Positions 12,078 to 23,466 of a stretch of DNA of 64,000 bases are shown here, piece after piece (position 1 is the first letter of the stretch; each line of letters starts with the position of its first letter). The position numbers were made by a program, and so were the translations under genes. Origin of the DNA: Tetraselmis striata. Taxonomy: Eukaryota; Chlorophyta; Chlorodendrophyceae; Chlorodendrales; Chlorodendraceae. The notes below the pieces were generated by a model that worked only from the letters and a program-made list of their open reading frames with translations, made no database searches and had not been told where the DNA came from. The stretch covers positions 286,561 through 350,560 of the forward strand of contig VCJN01001758.1 of NCBI GenBank assembly GCA_006384855.1, given 5' to 3'.

Positions 12078-12406
12078 TCGGCAAACCAGACGTTCCTTGT
12101 AAAATGTTCTAAACTAGTTTTGGATGTTTCTCTACCTGTACGAGATAGCCATGACGTTGTGCCCGTAGCGCTCGTGTGCGAGCGCATGATTGCGGGGGCC
12201 GGTCAGGGCCACCACCTGCCATCACGGCGGACCGACTGGTCACTCTCCTTTGCCGTGGCACGCTCCATCGAGCCCACCACAGCGCCCCCACCCCCCCCCC
12301 CCCCCCCCCCCACCCCCTCTGGCCGTGGGATTGTTTGCCTACAAATTTTGATTATCACAACATGTAACCGGACCTGGAATTCTTCGGCAAACCAGACGTT
12401 CCTTGT
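12078..12406. repeat. 23-bp direct repeats bounding a 283-bp segment
   Basis: An identical 23-bp sequence beginning TCGGCAAACCAGACG occurs at 12078-12100 and 12384-12406. The intervening DNA holds a poly(C) tract (about 12290-12312). It may be a small insertion with a long target duplication; no coding content was recognised. Confidence 0.55.
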
Positions 12407-14345
12407 GAAATGCAGACTGCAGTGCGGTAGTTTATGACTGAAGGCTTCGGTCACTAAAGGCTGCAGTGCAATACTTACTGAAGCCCAATGCTGGTCCAAA
12501 GTCGATGTCGTGGTGCTCGTTGGGCACCGGGACAGGGTGAGTCACGGGGTAGGTTCTCGCGGCCATGGCGCGGAAGTTTTGTTGGCAATGACGTTGCGCC
12601 TGGTGGTTGCCGTGGTGATTGTCATGAGGATAAGAGTAACGGAGTGGGCCGCCGGGATGGGGCTGCATTTCCGTGACGATGGTGGTGGGGCTAGTGATGG
12701 GGGCTAAGTGATGGGGGTGGTTCATGGGGAGGTTCAGTGTGATAGCGAGGGATGTGGTGACTGAGGTTGAAGTTTGGGTCATTATTGATGTTGTCGAGGG
12801 GGGGGGGGGGGGGGTCATCAACGACACGTTGACTATTGCTGGCCTGTGTTTTGGCAATGCACTTGTTGAGGGAGTATCCGGGGCGGTGCTTGCGCATAAT
12901 CCCGGCGTGGCAAGTAAGTGGTAAGAGGTCACAACATGATGCTTGGTGTGTCATGTGGGTGGGCTGCCCGCGACGAGAAGCCCCTCGTGATCGGAATACG
13001 GCGCAGGTGTCGAGTTGACGACAGGCTGCGGTAGATGACGCCGCCATGCAACGCGATGGCAACGCACGGGACTTGCCGACTGCGGCCACAACAATACATG
13101 GTGTTGCCGGGGCAGCCACAAGTCATAGCGAGCCACGGGCTCTCTCAATACATTGGCGCATAGGCAGCGCCATTCCCCAAGTCGGCCAGCAATGCACAAA
13201 GGTAGCGCAAAAAAGCGCCGCCACGTTGTGTGTACACACAGTAATAAACAATATCGCGACTACGCCATGCAAAGGCGAGCGACGCGGGTGATGTCTTGCA
13301 TGACAATTACAGCGACAACAACGCGGATAATGTCTTGCATGGCTGTCCCGACGGCACGGACGTCCCTCTTCGTCCGTGCCAATTTGATGCGGTAGACTAC
13401 GTCGTAGCTTTCGTCGTTGACAGCCGTGGCGCTCGACGGCCATACGGTACCGCGAGCGTCCGCCATACCTAACCTCGAGAGTTTGAATTACTGCAAGAAG
13501 TTGCTCCTCTGCGGGAGCCCCGTATGCCGGTATAATATTGCGACTTGGCTACGGGCGTCGAGGTTTGAACCTCCAACGGGGACCCCCTAGCAGCTCCACC
13601 ACATCGTTGTGCGTAAGGTCACTAAAGCTGTATCGGCTGCCAAACCGGGCATGGCTGGGTAACCACCTCGGGTGCATGAACCATGTAAACCACAATTGCC
13701 GGCGGGCTATCTGTCGCCGCCGATGATGAAGTTACGCATGAGCGTGGCACAACGTCGACTCGCACCGAATACGTGGTCGGTCCCTAGTGCGGACTTGATC
13801 AACTATATATGACCCTCACATGCACAAGTGCGCGAAGAATGCCAAAGGATGTTGTCAAGCTGGAAGATGGTTATGCGAGTGGTGGTGCCTGCCCAAACTA
13901 CATATAACTTCCCTGCCGGAAACGAAGCGTCACGGCGGTGGGCGGGGCAACCCGTACGAAGACATATATGGCGGTACCGGTAATATAACCGGGTGGAACC
14001 ACAGCCAAACCGTAAGGTAAGCGCTAGGGCCGTTAGCATGTTGGGACGAGGAAACCCCAAAACCAGTTTAGGCAAAAACTTAAACCTCAGATCCTTTGAA
14101 ATTTCGATTGCTAACGTATTTAGAATGCTCCTTTTAAACACCATGTAAGGACGATTCATGCTGGTACCAGTACGTTCTGCTCCTGAAAGGCGGGTAAGCG
14201 GCGCGCTAACATGCACTACCCTGTAATCCTTAAGCAGTACCAGGGCCTGGTGGTACCAAGGCCGGCAGAGCGCGCGTGCTGGCGCCCGCCGGCAGCCCAA
14301 GGCGGGGCGGCGGTGTTTTCTCGGACGTAATCCTTACAGGTACAG
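12407..14345. other. Intergenic region, no gene recognised
   Basis: Only short overlapping frames on both strands, none resembling a known protein. A poly(G) tract is at about 12800-12813. A short tandem duplication containing ATGTCTTGCATG lies near 13288-13341. Confidence 0.45.
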
Positions 14346-15828
14346 GTCGCTACCAGGGTTGGGCTGCAGTCCACTTTTGAATACTGCAGGCTGCAGTGCA
14401 GTGCAGTAGGCTGCACTGCAGGCTGCAGTACTGCAGCCTGCACTGCAGCCTGCAGTTAAGGCTGCAGTCAACGGGCTGCAGTACTGCAGGCTGCAGTGCA
14501 GGCTGCAGTAGCACTGCACTTGCTGATTTTAGGGAAGGGAAGGGCGGGACAGTGAAGGGCAAAGGGGCTGCCATGGCGGATGCGGAGGGGCAGCAATCGT
14601 GGTGGAAGTTGTAATACATCATTAAATTGCCTACAGAGGGGAAAGGCCTACTGTGTGTGCATTTGTGTGTGACCAACGATGATGCTGTCCCCACGCATGC
14701 ATAGTGAAACATGCGTAAAAAAGCATGATGGCATAAAAACCCTCTAATCCCCCGCCTCCTCATCCGCTGGCGCTGCCTCCTCATACTGCTCCAGCATGGA
14801 CTCCACCGCTTCCCATTGAATGCGGCTGGCCTCCCCCTCGCCCTCGCCATCAAGGACTTGGCTGGCCAGCCAATCCTCCCCGCATGGCTTGAGTAGATCC
14901 GCCGCCACGGCGCTGAAAGCAGCCTCCCCGTAGTACGACGCCAGTAGCTCCTTGACCTTGGCATCCAAATCCAGATTCTTCTGAATAAAGACGCAGGCAC
15001 CCATGTTATCCAGGTTCATTCTATTTCTTAAGTGCATGGTGACAAGGCGTGGGGGCCCTCGTGGGGCAGTGAACCGTGTAGGCCGCCCGTGTCGGCTAAG
15101 TGGCACAGCCAACAACACAGGACGTTCGACTTCCTACTCTCGTCGGGCGGTAGGCTAGTGTCATGCGGCACGAAAAAAGACCAGACGGCACGGTTGTTCT
15201 CGCGCTGGGTGCCGCCCCAGCAGCCGGCGGCGGCTTTGCTGAGGATAGACAGGGGGGGGGCACTGGGGCTCAGGCCTAAGAGTGGGTCATCTTCGTCGTT
15301 GTCGATGAGAATATCGTCGGCTTGCATCCCAAGTGGTGTCTGTGCCACTCGTGCTGACCTGTTGGCTGCAGTGCTGGCCGCTGCGGCGCCGGTGCTGTCC
15401 GCTGCCATCGCCTCGTCCGCCATCGCTGCTGCGCCTTGCTCCACGGCAGACTGGTATCCCTCCATGTAATTGACGAAGAGTGACGAGAGGAGGATGAGCA
15501 CGGTGAGCGTAAAGTTAGGATAGGTTCGGCTGGTGTGTGTGGTCTACTGGTATGTGCCCCGATGCGGCGACGTGTGATGGTACTGTACAAGCGAGTACGG
15601 TGCTATCCGCGGCGCTCGGACCGCCGGAACTGTCGCCATATGGCTTGTTATCATTGGCGGGCGCCATCCAAACGCTATCCAGTGATATTTGGGGCTGTTT
15701 GGGTTACTTACTGCACTGCAGTCCCTATTCGGGAAGTACTGCAGGCTGCAGTGCAGTAGGCTAACTGCAGGCTGCAGTTTCTGCAGTCTGCAGTGCACTC
15801 GATACTGCAGCCCAACCCTGGTCGCTAC
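14346..15828 (-). mobile_element. hAT-superfamily element (14354-15820) with 8-bp target duplications
   Basis: The element is 1467 bp. Its terminal inverted repeats start CAGGGTTGGGCTGCAGT, read inward from 14354 and on the opposite strand from 15820. It is flanked by perfect 8-bp duplications GTCGCTAC at 14346-14353 and 15821-15828. Eight-bp duplications and CAGGG termini are hallmarks of hAT elements. Subterminal regions at about 14379-14516 and 15712-15808 are packed with CTGCAG-based palindromic repeats, the usual form of hAT transposase-binding repeats. Its short length and partial ORF indicate a non-autonomous derivative. Confidence 0.9.
14744..15465 (-). pseudogene. hAT ORF remnant with BED-type zinc-finger beginning
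   Basis: Inside the hAT element, a frame starting at the ATG at 15465 reads Ala-rich, then acidic (DDILIDNDEDDPLLGL). It continues into RAVWSFFV...NVLCCWLC, resembling the first half of a BED zinc finger (aromatic pair, then Cys-x2-Cys). The expected His-containing half (MHLRNRMNLDNM) and an acidic C-terminus ending at 14744 are in another frame, so at least one frameshift or an intron separates them. No hAT catalytic or dimerisation domain is present. It is probably an N-terminal transposase remnant. Confidence 0.5.
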
Positions 15829-16017
15829 CGTGTGCACATCACTCATCCATCCCGCCGTACGCGGGATGCGGGCCGCTTTTAAGCGGCTTGCTGTGTTGAT
15901 TTTCTAATTCTGGGGAACTGCCCTTTTTGTAATTCACACCCGTACCGGGCCGCTTATTCTAATTTCTAATTCTGGGGGACTGCCCTTTTTGTAATTCACA
16001 CCAGTACCGGGCCGCTT
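15829..16017 (+). mobile_element. Two nested LINE 3'-end copies
   Basis: A LINE tail starts right after the hAT target duplication and runs to about 15940. It includes the ATCCCGCCGTACGCGGGAT hairpin and GCGGGCCGCTTTTAAGCGGC. A second, shorter copy at 15956-16003 ends in the same TTTTTGTAATTCACACC. It is bounded by 14-bp direct repeats GTACCGGGCCGCTT at 15942-15955 and 16004-16017, so it inserted later. Confidence 0.75.
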
Positions 16018-16474
16018 TTATTGGGCAACTTGCTGTGTTGATTTTTTCGTACTACTTTTAGTTAGTAGTAGAGCAGTAGATGGATTTGTTACTGCTTTGC
16101 CCTTTTTGTAATTCACACCAGTACTGGTAATTCGCCAGGAACACGTAGTGCATGTGGCAACGTGCGGTCTCGCGACAGGTGATGGGGTTGGTTACAAGGC
16201 GAAGGGGCTGGCAAAGGACGAGGACACTTTTTTAGAGACGACTAGTCGCTACACACAATTGACAGACGTTCACCACACTACCCAGTAGAGCCCTAGCATT
16301 AGACACTACACTGTTACGGCGGACGGACGGAGGTCGGCCTTGGCCAGCTGACGCAACACCCCCCCGCGCCCCGCTCGACGACCCAAAGCGGGCAAGGGGT
16401 GCCGCAATCTCTCCCGCCGGGTAGAACAGCAGCGGCTCCGGCTCTTCACTCAACGCATCAGCGGAGTGAGCAAA
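16018..16474. other. Region upstream of the sulfotransferase gene
   Basis: Contains a third partial LINE-like tail (near 16095-16125, TTTTTGTAATTCACACC) and GC-rich sequence likely to be promoter or 5' UTR of the next gene. No ORF is supported. Confidence 0.45.
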
Positions 16475-18377
16475 ATGGTCCAGGAGGATTCGCCGAGCGA
16501 CACGGCGGCGATGGCGGCGATGAAGGTGGCGCTCAATCGCCTGGAGACCGAAGAGGGCCGCCGCCGGGGGTACGATCTCAAGCCCGATCCGGGAGCGATC
16601 ATCGTCGCGTCCCCTCCAAAGTGCGGGACGACGTGGATGCAGCACATCGTCCATGGTCTGCGCAGCCGCGGCAACATGGACTTCGACGAGGCGCGTCCGC
16701 CGGTGGCCCATTCTGCCCACTTCACGAACCTCCTGTGCCACCATTCGGCGTTCGCCGGCTCCCAGTCCCATCCGCACCCTTTATATCGCCTGATTGCTTA
16801 CCATGCATGTCAGTTTTGTCCCTGGGATTCCTTTCCATTGCTGAAGGATGATTATAAGCGCGGTGTGACGGTGTACTCGTCTCGTCTCGGTGTGACGGCG
16901 TCTCGTCTAATTAACCCGCCCCCCTCCCCCCATTCCCCGCCACGCTCTCGCAGATTTCCATCGCTGTGCCGTGCCTCGAGATGGCTTGGGACAGCGGCGT
17001 GGATCCGTTGGCACCGCAGGTAGCCGCTGCTCTCTATGATCAGCTATACATACCCGCTTCCACGCCGCCCGGTGCAAAGACTTGTCTCAGGCCAATGGGC
17101 ACCCCCGCCCCCCCACCCGCTCCTTGACGATGATGTCCAACGGGCCACGTGCATTGCTCGCAGGCACACAGTCCCGCGGCGTACAAGACCCACTTTTACT
17201 ACCCGCACTGCCCCTCAGGCTGCAAGAAGATATTCGTCCTGCGCGACCCGATGGTGTCCCCGCCTCCCCCCCCCCCCCCCCCCCCCCCCCTCACTTCTAT
17301 GCGTAATCTGCCGCCTCTCCCCGCCGCGCTGCACTCACTTTTCGTGCTCCTCGGGCAGGATGCCGGACCATCCTTCTACAAGTTTCTCAACGGCTGGTTC
17401 TTCGAAAAGGACTCCATCCCCATGGAGGCGTTCCTCAACGAGTTCTTCCTGAGGCGCGGGGAGCCCGAGTCCTGGCTCAACAACGCCTCCATCTGGCACA
17501 ACATCCGCTCGTGGTACGCGCACCGGGCGGACAGCGACGTGCTCTGGATCCACTTCGAGGACATGAAGGTGCGCCCGTCGCTGGGCTGGGTGCATCCCGG
17601 GCAGCGCCCCCCTCCCGGCGACACTGATGGATTACATCCGGCTGCCCCTTGTCGGAATGCAGGAGGATCTGCCCGCCTGCGTGGATCTAATTGCGGAGTA
17701 TATAGGATGCGGGGCCGACGACAAGGAGCTCAAGGTGAGGCCGCCTGCGCCCGGCAGGGGCAGTGCTGAGTGAGCGCATTGCGGAACGCCTGTGCAGTGG
17801 AGAGAGGATGGCGGAGATGTTGCAGTCGCTGGAAATTCTGCTTATAACCGATACATGACGCCTGCACATAGCTCATCAAAATGAACAGATGGAAAGCGGC
17901 GCCGCCGCCGCTGCTACTTTATTTCGGGTGTTTGCGATGATTTCCTGCGCAGGAGCTGGTTGTTAAGCAGTCCAGCATAGAGTTCATGAGCGCGCACAGC
18001 GCCAAGTTTGACGAGCACCACCTCAAGCTGGCCCGCAACACGATCTGCGGGCTGCCCGAGCGGGCTGGCCTGGACGGGCAGAGCGCGCCAAAGGTGAGCC
18101 GCCCAAGGCCGTCCCCTCACTCGGCGGCATGCGGGCGGGCAGGTGGGCGGCCAGCGGGTTGTGTTTGACGGGCGCTTGGGTGTGTTTGTGCCGGCAGGTC
18201 CGCGCTGGGCAGACGGGGACCGGGGAGGCGCAGCTGAGCGCTGAGATGGTGCAGGCGATTCAGCGCAAGTGGGCGGAGGTGGTCGCCCCGGTCTGCGGCT
18301 GCGGCACCTACGCAGAGATGCGCGACGAGGTCAATCGGGAACTCCGCCGGCCGTGGGCCAAGCCTGCGCAGCAGTAG
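16475..18377 (+). CDS. Sulfotransferase (PAPS-dependent, cytosolic type)
   Basis: Seven exons give 324 aa in one frame: 16475-16690, 16954-17019, 17164-17253, 17359-17568, 17663-17734, 17953-18093, 18198-18377. The 5'-phosphosulfate-binding loop is PPKCGTTWMQHIVHG near residue 48. AYKTHFYYPH carries the expected catalytic histidine (usually KSH). KIFVLRDPM joined to AGPSFYKFLNGWFF matches the 3'-phosphate-binding region. The C-terminal VRAGQTG corresponds to the RxGxxG PAPS-binding motif. Length fits the cytosolic family (about 290-330 aa); no signal peptide is visible. It would transfer sulfate from PAPS to a small hydroxyl or amine acceptor, identity unknown. The first intron appears to use a GC donor (GAG then GCGCGT). 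The GC-AG junction restores the family sequence MDFDE-ISIAVPCLE. Confidence 0.88.
17258..17290. repeat. Poly(C) tract in a sulfotransferase intron
   Basis: A long C-run starts a few nucleotides after the donor GTGTCC at 17254, the same arrangement as in the HERC-like gene. Confidence 0.85.
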
Positions 18378-19097
18378 TCCGTACCGCGCCGGTGGTGGGT
18401 GGTAGTAGAAGGCACCCGTGAGCCAGCCATTGGCGACCAGTCGATCAAGCCCGTGACGCCATACACGAAACGCAGGGAAGCACGGTGCCCGGCAGAGATT
18501 TGAACAGCGTCATTTATGACTTCGTCGTCAGTGAGATCATTCCTGGCGCAGTGATGAGTGACTGCCCTTGCGTTCCTGGATGCGAGGGGGGCAGTCCTGC
18601 GCGTGCAACTTGCACTGAAATAGCATGGCATAGCAGCGAGGACCATGCACGCTGCACACTGATCGTAGCACATGGTGGGATCTTACCATCTGTCCCCCTT
18701 TAGTCCGCGAAGGAGGACCCAACTTGTCGGCGTTATGACACAGACACCACCAAGACACCCCGGAGCTATTGATGCGGTGTTGCAAGCGGCTGGATTGTCT
18801 TTGCGCCCACAAAGGCGCTTCGGAAATGTTGTGGTTGTCGGTGTCATCCATGCATGTTGCCGGCCAAGACAAGGCGGGGCAGCTTCTGACAGTCCATTAC
18901 AACACAGCGCGGGGTTCCTCCCTCGCTACGACCTCCAGTGCCGATCGGGACGCGCCATCCCTTGAACATTAACGGCATGTCAAACGAGGCAGGGGCCACC
19001 CGGAGGGACATGGAGCAGCCGCAGGGCGGCCATCGCATCAGAGGCTGTCCCGCCGGCCCGCGGGATGAGGCAGGCACCTCGCGTGTCCGGTGGCGCG
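18378..19097. other. Intergenic, between convergent gene ends
   Basis: No gene recognised. The sulfotransferase (plus) and makorin (minus) both end into this stretch, so it should hold two 3' UTRs. Confidence 0.5.
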
Positions 19098-19934
19098 TCA
19101 CTGAGGCAGGTCCATGAAGTGGGCCAACAGGACGGGCTTCATGATGTGCACCTCGCCGTCGGCGTTGCCAAAGTGACGGAGCGTCGGCTCGTCCAGGCTG
19201 CCGTCCGGCAGCATGTGCTGCACGCGCAGCAACAACGCCGGACACACAAACACATTGTGATATGCGTCATTGTGGTATGGGGGTGCTGGATTCACATATG
19301 TGGATGCATATGCCTACACATCATCAGGGTAAGCTTTCCGTGGGACATTGGCCAGCGAAACCCATGTGCAGGGTACACCACCTCCGGTGTCATGTCGGCA
19401 TGTCTGTGGCACGATGCTATGTAACAAGGAACAGGCTTCACGAGGGGTTTTTCGGTGAGATTATGTTGGTAATCACAATATCGGATGAGCCTCGACATAA
19501 GCGGGCATTTCATTGGGAATTGGTCATATGGAATGACGTAGCAATCAGGGCAGACTGACTGAGGGGGGGGGGGGGGGGAGGTGGCGGGCGCACCCGGTAG
19601 AAGCACGACGTCCCGAATGGGCAGGTCCCGTTTCCCCTGTTGAAGTGCCGGCAGTCGATGGAGGAGAGCTTGGCCTTGTAGCCTGCAGCGCCCCCAGGAA
19701 GAGGAGGAGGTCAACCGCAGCCTGGTGCGGGCGGGCGCCAGGGGCGTGGTGGAGGGCATGCTGGGGGGGCGGGCAGTGCGTGGTGCGTGCAATGGTGGGA
19801 ACATGTTGAGCCGACTGCGCCCGAGGATGCCTACCGTTGATGATCCTCGCCTTCTCCTCCGCCGTGCTGGGCCACACGGAGGACGGCGTGATGAAGTGCG
19901 TGGTGGTGCGGCACAGCGGGCAGGTGCGCAGCGC
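19098..19934 (-). CDS. Makorin-type RING E3 ubiquitin ligase, C-terminal part
   Basis: Three exons join in frame: 19835-19934, 19594-19682, 19098-19217. The first carries the end of a RING finger ([17 protein letters not shown]) and the makorin-typical [15 protein letters not shown]. The second has the C-terminal C3H1 finger ([18 protein letters not shown]). The third reads [20 protein letters not shown] and ends [14 protein letters not shown]. The order RING, then [14 protein letters not shown], then LRH is diagnostic of makorins, which are RNA-binding E3 ligases. The N-terminal C3H1 fingers, makorin Cys-His motif and first half of the RING were not found to the right, where a microsatellite and a foreign plus-strand exon lie. 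The gene is either truncated or misassembled at its 5' end. Confidence 0.85.
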
Positions 19935-20205
19935 CTGCCGTGACACAGCAGGACCCAGCCAGGCAGTCAGCACAGCACAGCACAGCGCTGCGCAAGGCGG
20001 CGTGTTGGCGGGCATATCAAACTGCGACGAGGGGGTCTATGCACCGGTGCCCGGAATACGCTGGACGGGCATTTTGCTCGAGAACTGCGCGAGCCGCCTC
20101 TGAAATCTAGCATTGCCACATAGAGGTGCCGGTGAAAGGATTGCAGGCCGTTGGATGTTAGTACCAGAACGAGAGCCAGGAATGGCAAATGAATACTGTA
20201 CAGAA

Positions 20206-20207
20206 TA

Positions 20208-20305
<98 letters not shown>

Positions 20306-20385
20306 TATAGGTATATGTATATGTATATGCATATGTATATGCATATGTATATTATATGATTGTATGTATGTATATGTATATACGT

Positions 20386-20436
<51 letters not shown>

Positions 20437-20440
20437 CGCG
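20206..20440. repeat. (TATATG)n and (TA)n microsatellite block
   Basis: A hexamer array of about 140 bp based on TATATG passes into interrupted ATGTAT repeats, then (CA)n at 20388-20400 and (TA)n at 20400-20425. Confidence 0.95.
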
Positions 20441-20506
20441 GGTGCAGAGACAGGCCTCCCTTGGTGTCCAATGTGCCCTGAGCCCCTCTCGCCGTTGGCT
20501 GTGCAG

Positions 20507-20611
20507 AAAATGTACCAGCGGCTAGGCTTTGTGAAGGACCCGGAGCAGGGCAAGGGCGCGGTCGCAGACGACATCGGGAAGGAGCTGGTGGGCGCCGCCG
20601 CGGGGGATTGA
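20507..20611 (+). CDS. Last exon of a GNAT-like acetyltransferase (fragment)
   Basis: After an acceptor (GTGCAG) an open segment begins [15 protein letters not shown], which resembles the C-terminal beta-strand and acetyl-CoA-contacting end of GNAT enzymes (typical LYxxLGF). It ends with a Gly/Ala-rich tail and TGA at 20609-20611. No upstream exon was found on the plus strand; makorin on the minus strand and the microsatellite occupy the space. It is a fragment or a gene split by rearrangement. The assignment rests on one short motif. Confidence 0.4.
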   Translation, partial: KMYQRLGFVKDPEQGKGAVADDIGKELVGAAAGD

Positions 20612-21605
20612 GCGACCGACCCGCCCCGCCGCCTGCGGTTCCCCTACGGAGGCATGCCTGACCCGCTACCGCACGCACAACCTGGTCACCCCCCTCGCCC
20701 GGGCGGGACCCCCCTCACCCGGCCGCGCAGCCTGGGCCCTCCCTGCCCCTGCTGAGTGCCTAGTGCAGTCGCCGCCAGTCCGCCAGCGCCCGGGTGGTGG
20801 AGTGGGCCGCTCCCGGTAGGGAAGCCCCGGCGGCCCCTCCCTCTCAGGATAGACTAGCCGTATCTAATGGTCTGCGTGCGCCGGCCGAGGGCGCCGCCTC
20901 CTGACATATGTAGCATATCGTAGTATCCGGCAGCGCTCCGTTGTCGTTGTAGATTGGAAACATGCATGCGACGATTGTCCACCGTCCGCCGCCGCCCTCC
21001 CTGCCCACTGGTAGCCAAACTGTAATGGCAGCACCGGGCGGCCTCGTGCGTAATTGGGCCCCGAGCCTGGGGCTGCGGCGGTTCACTGCTGTGTCTTTGT
21101 TGCTCGCCTGGAATATGCGCACGTAGCATGCAGCAGGGGCGATGGGGATGGGATCCCTTCGCGCTAGGCGGGTTGAAGGGCGGCGCCCCTCTCAACTTCC
21201 CTCACGCAGAGGAGGATGGGCGCCTGGGGGCTGGGACATAGTTCTGTATGAGGCGCTTTCCCACGAGGAATCGCTATGCCAGCCGCTGGGAGGAGAGGGA
21301 GTAGGGACTTGACCGTCAGAGCGCTGCATGCTGCGGGCTACGGCTGACCCTATGCAAGTCCATGCAGCCGGCCGTAAGACAGCTGGCCTGTGAGGTTTTA
21401 AGTTGACGGCGATTAGTACCACTGTACTGCAACATAGCCACGTAGCCTACAGAGCCCCCGCCCTACGCGCTTCGATTAAGCGGACCCTGTGCGGGTTGGT
21501 CAGGGGCGGGCCCTTCCCTGATGCTGGATAAAGACGGCTTGGCAAGACGAAAACCTCATTCAGTTGTAACACATTTCAATGTGTTTGGGTGTGTGGGTGT
21601 GTGTT

Positions 21606-21650
<45 letters not shown>

Positions 21651-23369
21651 CTGCACATGGTAGTCCAGGAGCGTGTGGCACGCAGTGGTACCCTCGCCGC
21701 GCTGCTTCTCCTGCCCCACCCATGGCTGCCCCATGACGCACAACCGCCGCCTGCTCCCGCGAGCACTTCGCCGGGTGCCCCGCCTCTTTGTCAGTGCGGA
21801 GGTGTGCACCACCGCGAAGGCGCATCTGTCCTCGTAGTTCGCCGGGTGCATGCGCGGGGGTGTGCGTGTGGTGACGGGGGAGCCGGAAGGCGTTGCAAGT
21901 GAGCCGCGAACAGTGAAAAGCGCAGAACCCGTCCCCGTTTTGTGGGGAGTGGAGGCAAGGGCTCGAGTGGAATTGGAGGTTTCTTCCAACTTTGTTCCTG
22001 GGCGATCCAGGCCAGCTGTCTCTCTGCCAGACTACACGAACCCGCATGGAATCGGCCATGCTTTGAAGGCCAGGGGCTCTGCTGGTTGAAGCGCGTATTA
22101 CATGAGAAATCGTAGCAGCACAAGCACCTTGCACTATAAGTATATACCAGGAAGGGGGTCTGCATCTTGCTTGGCGCTATTTATGTGCGGGTGAATGAAG
22201 GGCACAGGCATAGTGGATACCTACTGATGCAGTGCTGATGCGCTGCCTGGGCTGCTGTGCGGGGAGATATTGGCGTGCAGTAACGCAAATTAGTCATCAA
22301 TCGATCGCACTATGACTTGTGGTGCAGCTGTGCGGACGATATTTTCCTGAGATTGCCACGGGTCGTTCTGGGAATACGTGGCTGATCACCCACGCGACTG
22401 CGCATTGGCACTGTAAATGACCATAATCGATAGACCGTTTCTATATGTTGATGTTGGTTGCAGGTTTTACAACCAAAAATTAGAATGCACGGCAAGTACT
22501 GGGGAAGGAAAAAGCCTACCGTTTCTATATCACGGGACAGGTGCGGAGCTCAAACCGAAATACGGTCAATACAGAGCCCGGGATACACATTGTTTCTAGG
22601 GTTTCACGGAAGAAACATTTTTCCAATTTAATTTCTTTGTGTTTGATTTCCTTTCCAAATTTTCTTTGTGTCGTCGTGGCAAATATACTACGCGTACCTC
22701 CCATGGCACCTGTCATTGTGTCAGCATGGAGTAGTGCATCCCCGCCCCATGCCAGGCTTCGGAGCGCATGTGATACAGCAGGCATGCACAGTACTGGTAT
22801 AGGTATCTCTTCAAGAACGGAGGCACAGGCCACACGCATCACATCACATGACATCATATGCGTATTAGTAGGCTCGTGGTGTTTGCTCCCATGTGCGCGC
22901 GCACGTGTGTGTGTGTGTGTGGAGACGAGCACGTGTTCTGCTTGTGCTCTCCCGCTCGCATACCGGCCGGGGCTCGGCACCCACAACGAGGCATGTATCG
23001 ACATTGCAGTCTGAACAAATTTCAATATTGGACGCATAAAAGATATTGTTATGTTATTATTATCCTAGTATAAAGGGGATGACGTGATGTTACTGTAGTT
23101 TAAGTCCCATTCCGTGTACCGATGACTATTAGCAGATATCGCAACCTTCGGGTTTGCGGTATACTGTCGTTGACCCCCCAACCCCCGCCGTCCACCCCCC
23201 GGCGAAGAGAAAAAAATACAACCCGATTAATACACGGATCTTCCGACTTTCTGGCGCAAAACAATTTATGTGCTGTTTTGATACAAGGATTACATTGTTT
23301 CGGCCACCGCACATGGGGTGCACGGCCGCCTCTAGGGTTCGATCGAACCATAGAAACCTATGTGGCTTT
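20612..23369. other. Long region without a recognised gene
   Basis: Holds a (GT)n array at about 21609-21650 and a short (GT)n near 22908-22920. Minus-strand frames at 21560-22134 are open but give no recognisable family, and their three frames look equally plausible. No splice-consistent gene model was found. Confidence 0.5.
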
Positions 23370-23466
23370 GAGTGTTTGTGTGAATTACAGGAGGGGCAGT
23401 TCCCCAGAATTAGAAAATCAACACAGCAAGCCGCCTAAAAGCGGCCCGCATCGAGTGTTTGTGTGA
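23370..23466 (-). mobile_element. 5'-truncated LINE copy with 14-bp target duplication
   Basis: About 70 bp of the LINE 3' end, in reverse orientation, including CCGCCTAAAAGCGGCCCGC and the GTGTGAATTAC terminus. It is flanked by direct repeats GAGTGTTTGTGTGA at 23370-23383 and 23453-23466. Confidence 0.75.

Noticed and set aside
13548..13610. B-box-like GGTTCAAACC on the minus strand near 13570
   Set aside because: No cloverleaf could be drawn around it, so neither a tRNA nor a SINE copy is supported.
20211..20525. ORFs made of Met-Tyr repeats
   Set aside because: Translation of the TATATG microsatellite.
21556..22134. 192-codon minus-strand ORF ending in a Thr-His repeat
   Set aside because: The repeat is the (GT)n microsatellite; neighbouring frames look equally coding-like and no family was recognised.
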